This document shows, piece by piece, positions 7,164-15,919 of a stretch of 56,850 nucleotides of DNA. Source of the stretch: Lachnospiraceae bacterium (GTDB taxonomy: Bacteria; Bacillota; Clostridia; Lachnospirales; Lachnospiraceae); assembly GCA_014804245.1 (NCBI GenBank), contig JAAVAE010000018.1:64976-121825 (forward strand), read 5' to 3'. Within the stretch, counting starts at the first letter, position 1. Every line of letters starts with the position of its first letter. The notes under the pieces were generated by a model that was given only the letters and a program-made list of their open reading frames with translations, was not told the DNA's origin and searched no databases. Both the position numbers and the translations under genes were made by a program.

Positions 7164-7418
7164 TTTACTTTTCACACACTGACCAGCGCTGTGCTCTGAA
7201 AGGATAAATAGTAAACATAATGTTACACTTTGCAGGCTAACCGATAACGTAGCACAGGACAGGTAAATATACCAAAAGGAGTCCCTATAAAAACGTCAGC
7301 GCTTGGCGAGGTTCCTCACGAGCCTAGCGTCTGCTACGTTTTTATGGAGCGGGAGCGCGACGACGTTGGTATATTTACCTGCCCTGTGCGGACTACCGGC
7401 TATTCTACGAAAAGTAAC
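7164..7418 (+). repeat. Structured intergenic element, copy 1
   Basis: About 255 bases that recur at 51512-51778 with very high identity over the central 140 bases. An outer pair ACTTTTC/GAAAAGT closes the element. A 23-bp stem (7252-7274 with 7367-7389; one A-C mismatch) encloses an inner stem ATAAAAACGT/ACGTTTTTAT and a terminal hairpin with GGC/GCC and GAG/CTC arms. Relative to copy 2, one stem position changes A-T to T-A on both sides. No open frame is conserved. A terminator starts four bases after the element. It could be a small RNA, a 3'-UTR structure or a palindromic mobile repeat. Confidence 0.75.
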
Positions 7419-7421
7419 TAC

Positions 7422-7452
7422 GGCTGGGACCTTTTGCGGTCCCCGCCTTTTT
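7422..7452 (+). terminator. Terminator directly after structured element copy 1
   Basis: Arms GGCTGGGACC (7422-7431) and GGTCCCCGCC (7438-7447) pair with one mismatch around TTTTGC and are followed by TTTTT (7448-7452). A typical rho-independent terminator on the plus strand. Confidence 0.85.
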
Positions 7453-7457
7453 GTTTG

Positions 7458-7486
7458 TTGTGATATTTGTTTTTGTGTGATAGAAT
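7458..7486 (+). promoter_or_regulatory. Probable promoter of the exopolysaccharide operon
   Basis: TTGTGA (7458-7463), a 17-base spacer and TAGAAT (7481-7486) lie between the terminator and the first glycosyltransferase gene, leaving a leader of about 50 bases. No operator-like repeat stands out. Confidence 0.5.
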
Positions 7487-7545
7487 ATAGGTTAACATAG
7501 ACATATTATGGAAATGTGTATTGAAACAAGAGGTAATGGAACATC

Positions 7546-8475
7546 ATGAAATTACTCAGTGCAGTTGTGCCCTGTTACAATGAAGAAGAAAATGTAGCTG
7601 ATTTTTATCAGGAGTTTATAAAGAATGAATCCTTTTTCCAGGAAAAGGAAGTGGAATTGGAGCTTTGGTATATCAATGACGGCTCCAAGGATCATACCGC
7701 CCGGGAGGTAAAGAAGCTGATAGAAAAGGACAAGCGTGTGCATTTGCTTTCTTTTTCCAGAAACTTCGGAAAGGAAGCTGCTCTCTATGCAGGTATGGAA
7801 AAGGCAAATGGTGATTTTGTAGTGTTTCTGGATGCCGATTTGCAGGATCCGCCATCGCTCCTGCCGGAAATGTACGGCTATCTGGAGCAGGGCTATGATT
7901 CTGTGGCGACAAGGCGCGTTACCCGTAAGGGAGAACCGCCTATACGCTCTCTTTTTGCAAGACTGTTCTATCGTCTCATGAAAAAATTTTCCAAAACCGA
8001 AATCATGGATGGCGCAAGGGATTATCGTCTGATGACCAGACAGGTAGTGGATGCTATTCTTTCCATGCCAGAGTACAACCGGTTCAGCAAAGGGATATTC
8101 GGCTGGGTAGGATTTGAGACCAAATGGCTTGAATTTGAAAATATCGAGCGGAAAAAGGGAGAGACCAAGTGGTCCTTCTGGAAGCTGTTCATTTATTCGC
8201 TAGAAGGGATAACTGCGTTTTCCACAGCGCCGTTGGCGTTTGCCGCTTTTATGGGGGTGCTGTTCTGTGTGGCGGCGTTTGTGTTTATTATTTTTATTAT
8301 TGTAAGGAAACTTTTGTTTGGAGACCCCACTTCCGGCTGGCCCTCATTGGTATGTATTATTTCGCTGATTAGCGGAGTACAGCTCTTCTGTCTGGGAATT
8401 GTGGGACAATATCTTGCAAAAACGTATATGGAAGTGAAAAGAAGACCAATCTATCTTGTAAAAGAGGAAATTTAG
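7546..8475 (+). CDS. Family 2 glycosyltransferase of the GtrB/CsbB (undecaprenyl-phosphate sugar) type
   Basis: A 309-residue protein. The N-terminal GT-A domain (about 4-165) shows VVPCYNEEENV, NDGSKDHT and the metal-binding DADLQDPP. Two C-terminal membrane spans (about 228-250 and 264-285) are followed by GQYLAKTYMEVKRRPIYLV, the signature tail of polyprenyl-phosphate glycosyltransferases such as GtrB, CsbB and DPM1 relatives. It should load a sugar, often glucose, onto undecaprenyl phosphate at the inner membrane face. As first gene of the operon, it may supply the lipid-linked donor for the GT-C enzyme that ends the operon (18129-19805). AGAGG precedes the start. The sugar is not predictable. 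Confidence 0.9.
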   Translation: MKLLSAVVPCYNEEENVADFYQEFIKNESFFQEKEVELELWYINDGSKDHTAREVKKLIEKDKRVHLLSFSRNFGKEAALYAGMEKANGDFVVFLDADLQDPPSLLPEMYGYLEQGYDSVATRRVTRKGEPPIRSLFARLFYRLMKKFSKTEIMDGARDYRLMTRQVVDAILSMPEYNRFSKGIFGWVGFETKWLEFENIERKKGETKWSFWKLFIYSLEGITAFSTAPLAFAAFMGVLFCVAAFVFIIFIIVRKLLFGDPTSGWPSLVCIISLISGVQLFCLGIVGQYLAKTYMEVKRRPIYLVKEEI

Positions 8476-9237
8476 ATGGGAAATCAGGACAAGCTGGTCA
8501 GCATTATCGTTCCGGTCTATAATGCCGGTGCTTATATAGAAGAAACCATAGCCATGGTGCGTGCCCAGAGTTATAAGAATTGGGAATTGATTCTGGTGGA
8601 CGACTGTTCACAAGATGACGGCAGGGCAAAGATTGAAGGCTGCATGGCAAAGGCGGATGGAAAGATCCGGTTGGTTGCAAAGTCTGTGAATGAAGGAGCG
8701 GCAAGGGCAAGAAATACCGGAATTGCACAGGCGAAAGGGAGATATATCGCATTTCTTGACGCAGATGATGTTTGGATGCCGGACAAGCTGGAAAAAGAAC
8801 TGGCATTTATGGAAGAGAAGCAGGCAGCGTTTGTATTTACTGCCTATGAGTTCGGGGACGAAAATGCGAAAAGGACAGGAAAGGTAGTACATGTTCCGGA
8901 AGTCCTTGTTTATCGGCAGGCGCTTTCCAGAACCGTGATTTTTACCAGCACGGTTTTAATTGATACAGAAAAGACCGGCAGGGAATTGATTCAGATGCCG
9001 GATGTCAAAAGCGAAGATACAGCGACATGGTGGAAGATCCTGCGCAGCTTTAATGGCTATGGATTTGACGAGGTGTTGACCATTTACCGCAGACCGCCGA
9101 AATCCTTATCTTCAAATAAATTGGCGGCAGTCAGAAGAATCTGGAATCTGTATCGGAAGGAAGAAAAGCTTTCTTTGTGGTACAGTGTTTACAACCTGTT
9201 TTTCTGGGCACTGCGCGCTACGTTAAGAAGACTGTAG
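8476..9237 (+). CDS. Family 2 glycosyltransferase
   Basis: A 253-residue cytoplasmic GT-A enzyme with VSIIVPVYNAGAYIEE, VDDCSQDDG and the metal-binding LDADDVW (about 95-101), followed by a variable acceptor region with TWWKILRS. It is the type that adds one sugar to the lipid-linked repeat unit. Its ATG directly follows the stop codon of the previous gene, and GAGGA lies about ten bases upstream, so it is in the same operon. Donor and acceptor are unknown. Confidence 0.9.
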   Translation: MGNQDKLVSIIVPVYNAGAYIEETIAMVRAQSYKNWELILVDDCSQDDGRAKIEGCMAKADGKIRLVAKSVNEGAARARNTGIAQAKGRYIAFLDADDVWMPDKLEKELAFMEEKQAAFVFTAYEFGDENAKRTGKVVHVPEVLVYRQALSRTVIFTSTVLIDTEKTGRELIQMPDVKSEDTATWWKILRSFNGYGFDEVLTIYRRPPKSLSSNKLAAVRRIWNLYRKEEKLSLWYSVYNLFFWALRATLRRL

Positions 9238-9259
9238 TTTGTATGCATGAGGTGTATAA

Positions 9260-10678
9260 GTGAAACGTTTGGAATCTCTGAAAAAAATAATCGTCTTATG
9301 GCTGAGTTATGTGATTCTGCTCGTGCAGACTGGAATTTACGCATATATCTGGCTGGAATATTATTATCCTATTCTCAATGACTTCAACCGGCGTCTGAAA
9401 TATTATCGGAATGGTCATATTCTGATTATTGCGATTTATTTTGTACTGCTGTTTTTCTTTACTAATACTTATGGCGGGCTGAAAATTGGTTATTTGAAAT
9501 CTATGGATATCTTTTTATCCCAGATTTTTGCATTATTGTTTGTAAATGTAATTACATATTTCCAGCTGTCCCTGATGCACAACTGGCTGGTTCCGGCAGA
9601 CTGGTTTGTGTGGGCAACGATTTTACAGATGATGATTGCAGCAGCGTGGTCGTGGATCTGCAACGCTATTTACCGGAGAGTATTTCCGCCCAGAGATATG
9701 CTGCTTGTGCACGGAGAGCGGGATATCAAGGATATTCTTCGAAAATTCGCGTCCAGGAAGGACAAATATAATATTGTAAAATGCATAGATATTAAAGAAG
9801 GACTTATGAAGCTGGAAATGGAAATAAATAAAGGGTATGGAGCAGTGGTGTTGTGGGATATTCCCACTAAGGAGCGGAACCGGCTGATGAAATATTGTTA
9901 CAGCAGATCCATCCGGGTTTATCTGATGCCCAAGATACCGGATGTGCTGATTAAAGGTTCTGACCAGATGCATCTTTTTGACACGCCGATTTTTCTTACC
10001 AGAGAGTATGCACTGACGGTAGAACAGAGGTTGGCAAAGCGGCTCATTGATATTGTGTGTGCGCTGCTTCTTCTGGTGATTGCATCGCCCTTTATGCTGA
10101 TTACTGCGGTTTTGATTAAATGTTATGACGGCGGACCAGTGTTATATAAGCAGATCCGATGTACCATCGGCGGCAGGCGGTTTTCTATCATGAAATTCAG
10201 AAGCATGCGGGTGGACGCGGAAAAGGACGGTGTGGCAAGGCTGGCAGCCAAAAATGACAGCAGAATCACACCAATCGGAAAATTCATCCGGGCGGTGCGG
10301 ATTGATGAACTTCCCCAACTTTTCAATATCTTAAAAGGCGATATGTCCTTTATCGGTCCCAGACCGGAGAGACCGGAAATTATTGAGCAGTATGTGGAGG
10401 AAATGCCGGAATTTGTATTTCGGATGAAGGTAAAGGCAGGACTGGCAGGTTATGCGCAGGTCTATGGAAAGTACAACACCACACCCTATGACAAATTAAA
10501 GCTTGACTTATCCTATATTGAAAATTATTCTATATGGCTGGATTTGAAACTGATGCTTCTGACACTTAAGATTCTGATTAAACCGGAAAGCACAGAAGGG
10601 GTCGATAAGACGCAGGTAACAGCCATGAAGGCTATAGAAGCAGGAGAACCTTTAAACAATGAAAATGGAAAAGAATGA
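9260..10678 (+). CDS. Polyprenyl glycosylphosphotransferase (priming sugar transferase)
   Basis: A 472-residue membrane enzyme of the WbaP/EpsL/WcaJ class that transfers a sugar-1-phosphate from a UDP-sugar to undecaprenyl phosphate, the first committed step of repeat-unit assembly. Four hydrophobic spans lie in about 8-130. A soluble region follows, and the catalytic bacterial sugar-transferase domain (about 258-460) shows KRLIDIVCALLLL, KFRSM, RIDELPQLFNILKGDMSFIGPRPERPE and KAGLAGYAQVYG. These carry the conserved Asp-Glu pair and basic residues of the family. Start is a GTG with TGAGGTG upstream. It overlaps the next gene by 20 bases. Confidence 0.93.
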   Translation: MKRLESLKKIIVLWLSYVILLVQTGIYAYIWLEYYYPILNDFNRRLKYYRNGHILIIAIYFVLLFFFTNTYGGLKIGYLKSMDIFLSQIFALLFVNVITYFQLSLMHNWLVPADWFVWATILQMMIAAAWSWICNAIYRRVFPPRDMLLVHGERDIKDILRKFASRKDKYNIVKCIDIKEGLMKLEMEINKGYGAVVLWDIPTKERNRLMKYCYSRSIRVYLMPKIPDVLIKGSDQMHLFDTPIFLTREYALTVEQRLAKRLIDIVCALLLLVIASPFMLITAVLIKCYDGGPVLYKQIRCTIGGRRFSIMKFRSMRVDAEKDGVARLAAKNDSRITPIGKFIRAVRIDELPQLFNILKGDMSFIGPRPERPEIIEQYVEEMPEFVFRMKVKAGLAGYAQVYGKYNTTPYDKLKLDLSYIENYSIWLDLKLMLLTLKILIKPESTEGVDKTQVTAMKAIEAGEPLNNENGKE

Positions 10679-11792
10679 AGAATATTTAAACAGGGGAATG
10701 GACTTGAAGCGGCTGATGCTGTATCTGCAAAAGAGGATATGGCTGGCTGTGGTATTGACGGTTTTAGGGGCTACCTGCGGCGGAGTCATTTATCAGGTGG
10801 CGCGTTCCGTGAAGATGCCGGTGGAATATGAGGCAGTGTCAAAGCTGTATATCAGTTTCGGACATGATGAAAACGGTGAAGTATATCAATATTATAATGG
10901 ATACACATGGAATGATTTGTTAGATACGGATCCGATTCTGGATCTTGTCATGCAGGAACTTCCCGGTTATGAGCGGGAGGAGGTCATGGAAGCAACGACT
11001 GCCGAAATCTTGTCGGATATAAGGCTTCTTACCGTTAGGGTGAGAGGGGAAGATGAAAAATTCGTCCGCGAAATCAGGAGTGCGCTGGAAAGCGGATTGC
11101 GGGAATATGCCAGAGACAGCGAGGAACTGGATCAAATCAAAGTCCTCCGCTCCGGTGTGCCGGAGAGGGTATACTGGGATGACAGAACGACCTCTGCCTG
11201 TGTGGCAGGCGGGGTGCTTCTCGGAGTACTGTCACTTATCTTCATAGGCTTTAACTATGTTCTGGATGAATCCATCTATGTGCAGGAAGATATCGAGAAA
11301 AGGTATCACTACAAAGCCCTTGGAATCTTGACCCGGAACCAGAAGGGGTTGCAGCCGTATGCAAGGGAGTTGAAGGCAAACATTCATTATACATTGGGAG
11401 AAAAGAGAACTTTTGCTATTTTGGATATGGCGGATCATGCGGATACCCGCAGGCTGGAGATTGAAAGACTCTTAGACAGAGAAGGACTGGAGGCTTATAG
11501 CAGCAGCGCTTATGAGGAAGTCAGTCTTAACTGGAGCGTGCCGAAGGAAGAAGATGAATCCGGAAAAAGCAGTGAGTGGGATGTGCTTGCCTTCAACGCG
11601 AATGTCTTATCAGAAGATGAGTGCCGTCAGATCAGAGAAGCAGGCGGGGTAATGCTTTTGCTTCCGTTTGGAACAGACACGGGAAGAAAAACGGCGCGGA
11701 TTTTAAGTTTCCTCAAAAATCAGGACTGTAAGGTGCTTGGTATGATCATTGCACAGGCTGATGAGGAATTTTTGAACCGCTACTATGCATAG
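10659..11792 (+). CDS. Wzz-type polysaccharide copolymerase with a degenerate tyrosine-kinase-like tail
   Basis: A 377-residue protein. A membrane span at about 28-48, an extracytoplasmic helical region and a second span near 182-202 form a Wzz/CapA-type chain-length regulator. Residues 203-377 resemble the C-terminal half of a bacterial tyrosine kinase (ending KVLGMIIAQADEEF) but have no Walker A motif, and no tyrosine cluster is present beyond a final NRYY. It is therefore unlikely to be an active kinase. The gene starts inside the previous one (20-base overlap), with an ATG at 10659 and another at 10665. No separate CpsD kinase or phosphatase gene is in the operon, which makes the fused degenerate domain notable. 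Confidence 0.75.
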   Translation: MKMEKNEEYLNRGMDLKRLMLYLQKRIWLAVVLTVLGATCGGVIYQVARSVKMPVEYEAVSKLYISFGHDENGEVYQYYNGYTWNDLLDTDPILDLVMQELPGYEREEVMEATTAEILSDIRLLTVRVRGEDEKFVREIRSALESGLREYARDSEELDQIKVLRSGVPERVYWDDRTTSACVAGGVLLGVLSLIFIGFNYVLDESIYVQEDIEKRYHYKALGILTRNQKGLQPYARELKANIHYTLGEKRTFAILDMADHADTRRLEIERLLDREGLEAYSSSAYEEVSLNWSVPKEEDESGKSSEWDVLAFNANVLSEDECRQIREAGGVMLLLPFGTDTGRKTARILSFLKNQDCKVLGMIIAQADEEFLNRYYA

Positions 11793-11813
11793 AGGAGCGT
11801 TAGCATATAGGGA

Positions 11814-12629
11814 ATGAGTGAGAAGAAGAAGCTGCAGGTACTTGCAGCAGCGGTAAAGCAGGAAGTGAATATGCTGGCGGAAAAGATGAATCTGGAGACG
11901 GATGCCATCATAGTGAATCAATGTGATCATTATGCTTATCAGGAATATCGGCATAAGGGCAGGTTGATTCGCTGTTTTTCCATGGCTGAGAGAGGCGTGG
12001 GACTAAGCCGGAATACGGCGCTTGCCCGTGCAGATTCAGAGTTATGCCTTTTTTCGGATGAGGATATTGTTTTTTATCCGGGATATGAGGAAATCGTGTG
12101 CCGGGCTTTTGAAAAAAACAAAGATGCGGATGTGATTACCTTTAATTTTAAGGTGGATCCGTCACGGGCTACTTATTATAATCAGTCGGAAAAGAGGATA
12201 CGTTGGTACAATTACGGCAGATATCCCACCTTTGCGGTGGCGGCGCGCACAGAAGCTCTGCGCCGGGCGAATGTAAGCTTTTCCCTTCTTTTCGGAGGGG
12301 GCGCTAAGTACAGCAACGGGGAGGACAGCCTGTTCTTACATGATTGTCTGAAAAAGGGACTTCATTTATATGCGCACACAGAGGAATTGGGCGAGGAGGT
12401 TTACCGGGAATCCACATGGTTCAAGGGTTATAACCAAAAGTTTTTTATAGACAGAGGCGTGCTGTACCATCATTTGTACGGCGTTCTGGCGAAGGTCTTT
12501 TCCCTGCGTTTTTTGTATGCACACAGAGGTGAGATGTTAAAAGAGATGTCCCTTGGGGAAGCGTACCGGCTGATGAAGCAGGGAATCAAAGAAGGAAAGA
12601 ACAGAAACGGACTTACCAAAGGGGTATAA
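11814..12629 (+). CDS. Divergent family 2-like glycosyltransferase
   Basis: A 271-residue protein. The first strand is unusual (KKKLQVLAAAVKQE), but a GT-A core is recognisable from the phrase GVGLSRNTALARA, the metal-binding FSDEDIVF (about 80-87) and a later acidic NGEDSLF motif. It lacks membrane spans. Relatives lie in polysaccharide clusters of gut Firmicutes, where they add a sugar to the repeat unit. AGGGA lies close before the ATG. The gene is 21 bases after the copolymerase gene and 2 bases before the EpsG-type gene. The sugar is unknown. Confidence 0.75.
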   Translation: MSEKKKLQVLAAAVKQEVNMLAEKMNLETDAIIVNQCDHYAYQEYRHKGRLIRCFSMAERGVGLSRNTALARADSELCLFSDEDIVFYPGYEEIVCRAFEKNKDADVITFNFKVDPSRATYYNQSEKRIRWYNYGRYPTFAVAARTEALRRANVSFSLLFGGGAKYSNGEDSLFLHDCLKKGLHLYAHTEELGEEVYRESTWFKGYNQKFFIDRGVLYHHLYGVLAKVFSLRFLYAHRGEMLKEMSLGEAYRLMKQGIKEGKNRNGLTKGV

Positions 12630-12631
12630 AT

Positions 12632-13741
12632 ATGGTTTTATATATTATGGTGGCGGTGCTGACAGTCCTGCTTGGACTGATGGTGGATAACCGCTGTAAA
12701 AAACAGCAGAATATCGTCAGCAGGCAGCAGATACTGAACGGACTTTGTCTGGTATCTGTTTTTCTGCTTTTGTTCGGCACAGCGGCATGCCGGCTGAATG
12801 TGGGCAATGATTATGCCAAATATGTAGAGTTCATGCATCTTATTAACTGTGATGCCTTTGTGCCCACAGAGTTTGGCTTTAACCTGGTGGTGAAGATCCT
12901 TTACGGCATCAGCGGTTTTGAGAATTATTTGCTGGTCTTTGCCTTTTTTGCTTTCTTTACGATTCTTCTGTTCTTGATTGCCATATATAGGCAGGCAGAT
13001 TCCTTTGCGTTTAGTTTTTTCCTGTTCATGGCTTTTGGGTATTATTTTCAGTCTTTCAACACGGTGCGTTATTATCTTGCCCTTGCCATAGCAGTGATTG
13101 CCATTCCTTATGTACTTCGCAGGGAATGGGTCAAATTCCTTCTTCTGGTGCTGATTGGGGCAACGCTCCACAAGTCGGTTCTGGTAGTGATACCGCTATA
13201 TGTTTTGGCATCTTTGTCTTGGAAAAAGTGGCAGCTTGCCATAGCGGCGGTGTTCTGTTCCACCTTCTTTTTCATGCAGGACTTTTATCTGAAAGCAGTT
13301 GTGTTTCTTTATCCGACCTATGAGGACACGGAATATCTGGAAGGGGGAACCAGCCTGGTAAATATTGCCCGCTGTCTGGCGGTGCTGGTGCTGGCTTTAA
13401 TCTGTTATAAAAAGACGGTGAAGGACGACAGTCGGAATCGTTTTTACTTTTATTGCAACTTAGGAGCGCTGGTGATGTACGTGTGCTGTTCCTTTTTGCC
13501 AATCATATCCAGAATCGGGTATTATCTGACCATAACCCATATCTTTTTCCTGCCGGCGCTGCTTTCCGGCATAGAAAATGAAAAGGTGAGAAAATTCTTC
13601 ACTGCAGGCGTGATTGGAGCGGCAATCTTGTATTTTGGAATTTTCATCTTGATGAAGGCAGGGAACGATGGATTGAGGATCTTGCCCTACGAGACCTTCC
13701 TGTTCCACGATATGGTGCCCATTCTCTCAGATGTGAATTGA
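12632..13741 (+). CDS. EpsG/Wzy-type polysaccharide polymerase
   Basis: A 369-residue membrane protein with about ten hydrophobic spans. The loop CRLNVGNDYAKYVEF near residues 52-66 matches the G-x-DY motif of the EpsG family, and FNTVRYYLALAI (about 130-142) is the second hallmark. EpsG proteins polymerise lipid-linked repeat units on the outer membrane face and work with a Wzz-type copolymerase and a Wzx flippase. The copolymerase is two genes upstream; no flippase is found here. The gene starts two bases after the previous stop codon. Substrate is not predictable. Confidence 0.85.
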   Translation: MVLYIMVAVLTVLLGLMVDNRCKKQQNIVSRQQILNGLCLVSVFLLLFGTAACRLNVGNDYAKYVEFMHLINCDAFVPTEFGFNLVVKILYGISGFENYLLVFAFFAFFTILLFLIAIYRQADSFAFSFFLFMAFGYYFQSFNTVRYYLALAIAVIAIPYVLRREWVKFLLLVLIGATLHKSVLVVIPLYVLASLSWKKWQLAIAAVFCSTFFFMQDFYLKAVVFLYPTYEDTEYLEGGTSLVNIARCLAVLVLALICYKKTVKDDSRNRFYFYCNLGALVMYVCCSFLPIISRIGYYLTITHIFFLPALLSGIENEKVRKFFTAGVIGAAILYFGIFILMKAGNDGLRILPYETFLFHDMVPILSDVN

Positions 13742-13760
13742 GGCAGGGAGGAGAGCGATT

Positions 13761-14600
13761 ATGAAGGAACCATTTTTTTCAATTATTGTGGTGTGTTTAA
13801 ATCCCGGCGAAAAACTGCAAAGTACCCTTGAAAGTATTAAGAGTCAGACATTCCACGATTTTGAAGTGATCGTGAAGGATGGAGGCTCCGTGGATGGCTC
13901 ACTGGCGGATGCAGAGGAACTGGCAAAAGCCTGGGAACTGGATGGGCGGAGGCTGCGGCTTGTCATAAAGAAGGATAAAGGAATTTATGATGCAATGAAT
14001 CAGGCGGCGAAGGAAGCGGCGGGAAGATTTCTCTATTTCCTAAATTGCGGAGACTTATTCTATTCTGCGGATGTGCTTAAGAAGATGTGGGAGTTCATGG
14101 GTGCAGAAAAAGCGGAAAAAGGGATTTATTATGGAGATATTTATGAGAGAAAGACGGGTCAGAGGGTTCCTTCAAATCCTCATATAGATGCCTTTGCATG
14201 TTACCGGAATGTACCCTGCCATCAGGCATGCTTCTATTCCAGAGAGATTTTGGACAGGCATTGTTTTGACATAAGTTATCGTGTAAGAGCGGATTATGAG
14301 CAATTTTTGTGGTGTTTTCTTGACGGTGATAATAAGGAAGAGTTTAATTTTGCTTATAATAATGAAGTGATTGTGGATTACGAGGGAGGCGGTTTTTCGG
14401 AGACAAAGGAAAACCGCAGAATTTCAGCGAAGGAGCATAAAGAGATTACGAAAAAATACCTCTCCCGAGGGCAGCTTTTTCGGTTTCGCCTAATCATGTG
14501 GCTGACGCTGGCGCCCCTTAGGACGAAAATTGCAGAAAATGAAAAGACGGCGAAGATATATAATTGTTTGAAGGAAGCTATATATGCCAGAAAAGGATAA
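13761..14600 (+). CDS. Family 2 glycosyltransferase
   Basis: A 279-residue GT-A enzyme of the WcaA-like branch: FSIIVVCLNPGEKL, VKDGGSVDGS, DKGIYDAMNQAA (the DxGIYDAxN signature) and the metal-site stretch LNCGDLF in place of a classical DxD. It has no membrane spans. AGGGAGGAG lies shortly before the ATG. It probably adds a sugar to the growing lipid-linked unit. It ends two bases before the next start codon. Confidence 0.88.
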   Translation: MKEPFFSIIVVCLNPGEKLQSTLESIKSQTFHDFEVIVKDGGSVDGSLADAEELAKAWELDGRRLRLVIKKDKGIYDAMNQAAKEAAGRFLYFLNCGDLFYSADVLKKMWEFMGAEKAEKGIYYGDIYERKTGQRVPSNPHIDAFACYRNVPCHQACFYSREILDRHCFDISYRVRADYEQFLWCFLDGDNKEEFNFAYNNEVIVDYEGGGFSETKENRRISAKEHKEITKKYLSRGQLFRFRLIMWLTLAPLRTKIAENEKTAKIYNCLKEAIYARKG

Positions 14601-14602
14601 AA

Positions 14603-15886
14603 ATGAAAAGAGTTTTATGGATTTGTAATATCATGCTGCCTGCAATCGGGCAGGAACTGAATCTGCCTTACAGCAACCGGGAAGGATGGCTTTCCGGTAT
14701 TTTTGAGAGGGTTCAGAAAAAGGAAGCCCCCTTTGTATTGGGAATCTGTTTCCCTCTAGGCGATGCGGTGGGAGTAAAGCGCCTTCTGGTCCAAAATGTG
14801 ACCTGCTATGCCTTTGCAGAGGACCTGAACAGACCGGAGATTTATGACGCCCGGATGGAGGGAGATTTCAAACGGATCATAGAGGATTTCGAACCGGATC
14901 TGATTCATATTTTCGGAACAGAGTTTCCGCATACACTGGCGGCGGTGCGGGCTTTTAACCGCCCCGATAAAGTGCTGATTGGAATTCAGGGACTTTGCAG
15001 TGAGATTGCCAAAGTCTATATGGCGGGGTTGCCCGAGCAAGTGCAAAAGGATATAACTTTCCGGGATTTCATCCGTCGGGATTCCATACGAAAGCAGCAG
15101 GAAAAATTTATCCGCCGGGGTGAAAATGAGATCAAGGCACTTAAGGGCTGTAGAAATATTACCGGCAGAACCCGTTTCGACCAAGAAGGAACCGTCAAAA
15201 TCAACCCGGATGCCCGCTACTATCCCATGAACGAAACCATGCGTTCAGAATTCTACACGGGAAAATGGACCATGGAAGACTGCCAGGAGCACAGCATCTT
15301 TCTGGGACAAGGAGACTATCCCCTAAAGGGAATGCACTTTGCATTGGAAGCCCTGGCACTCCTTACCCCCAAATACCCTGACATCAGGCTATACGTAGCA
15401 GGAAACAGCATCTTAAAATATGACACTCTAAAAGAAAAAATAAAACTCCCTGCCTACGGAAAATACCTGCTTTCCCTGATAAAAAAGCACCGCTTAGAAG
15501 ATAAAGTAATTTTATTGGGAAAACTGAATGCCCAGGAAATGAAACAGCAGTTCCTAAACAGCAGCGTCTTCATCTGCCCCTCGGTATTGGAAAATTCCCC
15601 CAACACCGTAGCAGAAGCCCAGCTCCTAGGCGTCCCCGTCATAGCATCCAGGGCAGGAGGCATCCCCGATATGATTACCCACGGAAAAGACGGTCTCCTA
15701 TTTCCCATCGGCGATGCCGCTCAAATGGCTAAGCAGATAGAATCTCTATGGGACCGAACCAAAGACGAAAACGGTCTCTGCCTCGCCGAGCGAATCTCCG
15801 AAGGCGCCAGAAGAAGAGCCCGTATAGCCCACGACGGAGAAGCAAATTACCTAAGACTGCTGGAAATATACGAAGCAATAGAGTAA
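14603..15886 (+). CDS. Family 4 glycosyltransferase
   Basis: A 427-residue GT-B enzyme. The C-terminal nucleotide-sugar domain (about 230-420) shows FLGQGDYPLKGMHFA, the YVAGNS turn, VFICPSVLENSPNTVAEAQLLGVPVIASRAGG with the catalytic E-x7-E pattern, and GKDGLLFP. The start at 14603 is chosen because AAAGGA lies five bases upstream and the protein then begins MKRVLWICNI, a normal first strand. An in-frame ATG at 14564 would overlap the previous gene. The last third of the gene (from about 15190) is strikingly C-rich in the coding strand, unlike its G-rich neighbours. Confidence 0.88.
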   Translation: MKRVLWICNIMLPAIGQELNLPYSNREGWLSGIFERVQKKEAPFVLGICFPLGDAVGVKRLLVQNVTCYAFAEDLNRPEIYDARMEGDFKRIIEDFEPDLIHIFGTEFPHTLAAVRAFNRPDKVLIGIQGLCSEIAKVYMAGLPEQVQKDITFRDFIRRDSIRKQQEKFIRRGENEIKALKGCRNITGRTRFDQEGTVKINPDARYYPMNETMRSEFYTGKWTMEDCQEHSIFLGQGDYPLKGMHFALEALALLTPKYPDIRLYVAGNSILKYDTLKEKIKLPAYGKYLLSLIKKHRLEDKVILLGKLNAQEMKQQFLNSSVFICPSVLENSPNTVAEAQLLGVPVIASRAGGIPDMITHGKDGLLFPIGDAAQMAKQIESLWDRTKDENGLCLAERISEGARRRARIAHDGEANYLRLLEIYEAIE

Positions 15887-15919
15887 ATAGCATTGACATA
15901 AAGTAGCGAGGGTACAAAT

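Noticed and set aside
7164-7418. Structured element considered as a CRISPR repeat or insertion-sequence remnant
   Set aside because: There are no spaced repeats, no transposase fragment and no obvious target-site duplication at either copy; only two dispersed copies are seen in the window. A small mobile palindrome is not excluded.
12638-13171. Minus-strand open frame (177 codons) opposite the EpsG-type gene
   Set aside because: Its sequence is rich in His, Gln and Lys, as expected from the antisense of membrane helices, and it lacks a start signal.
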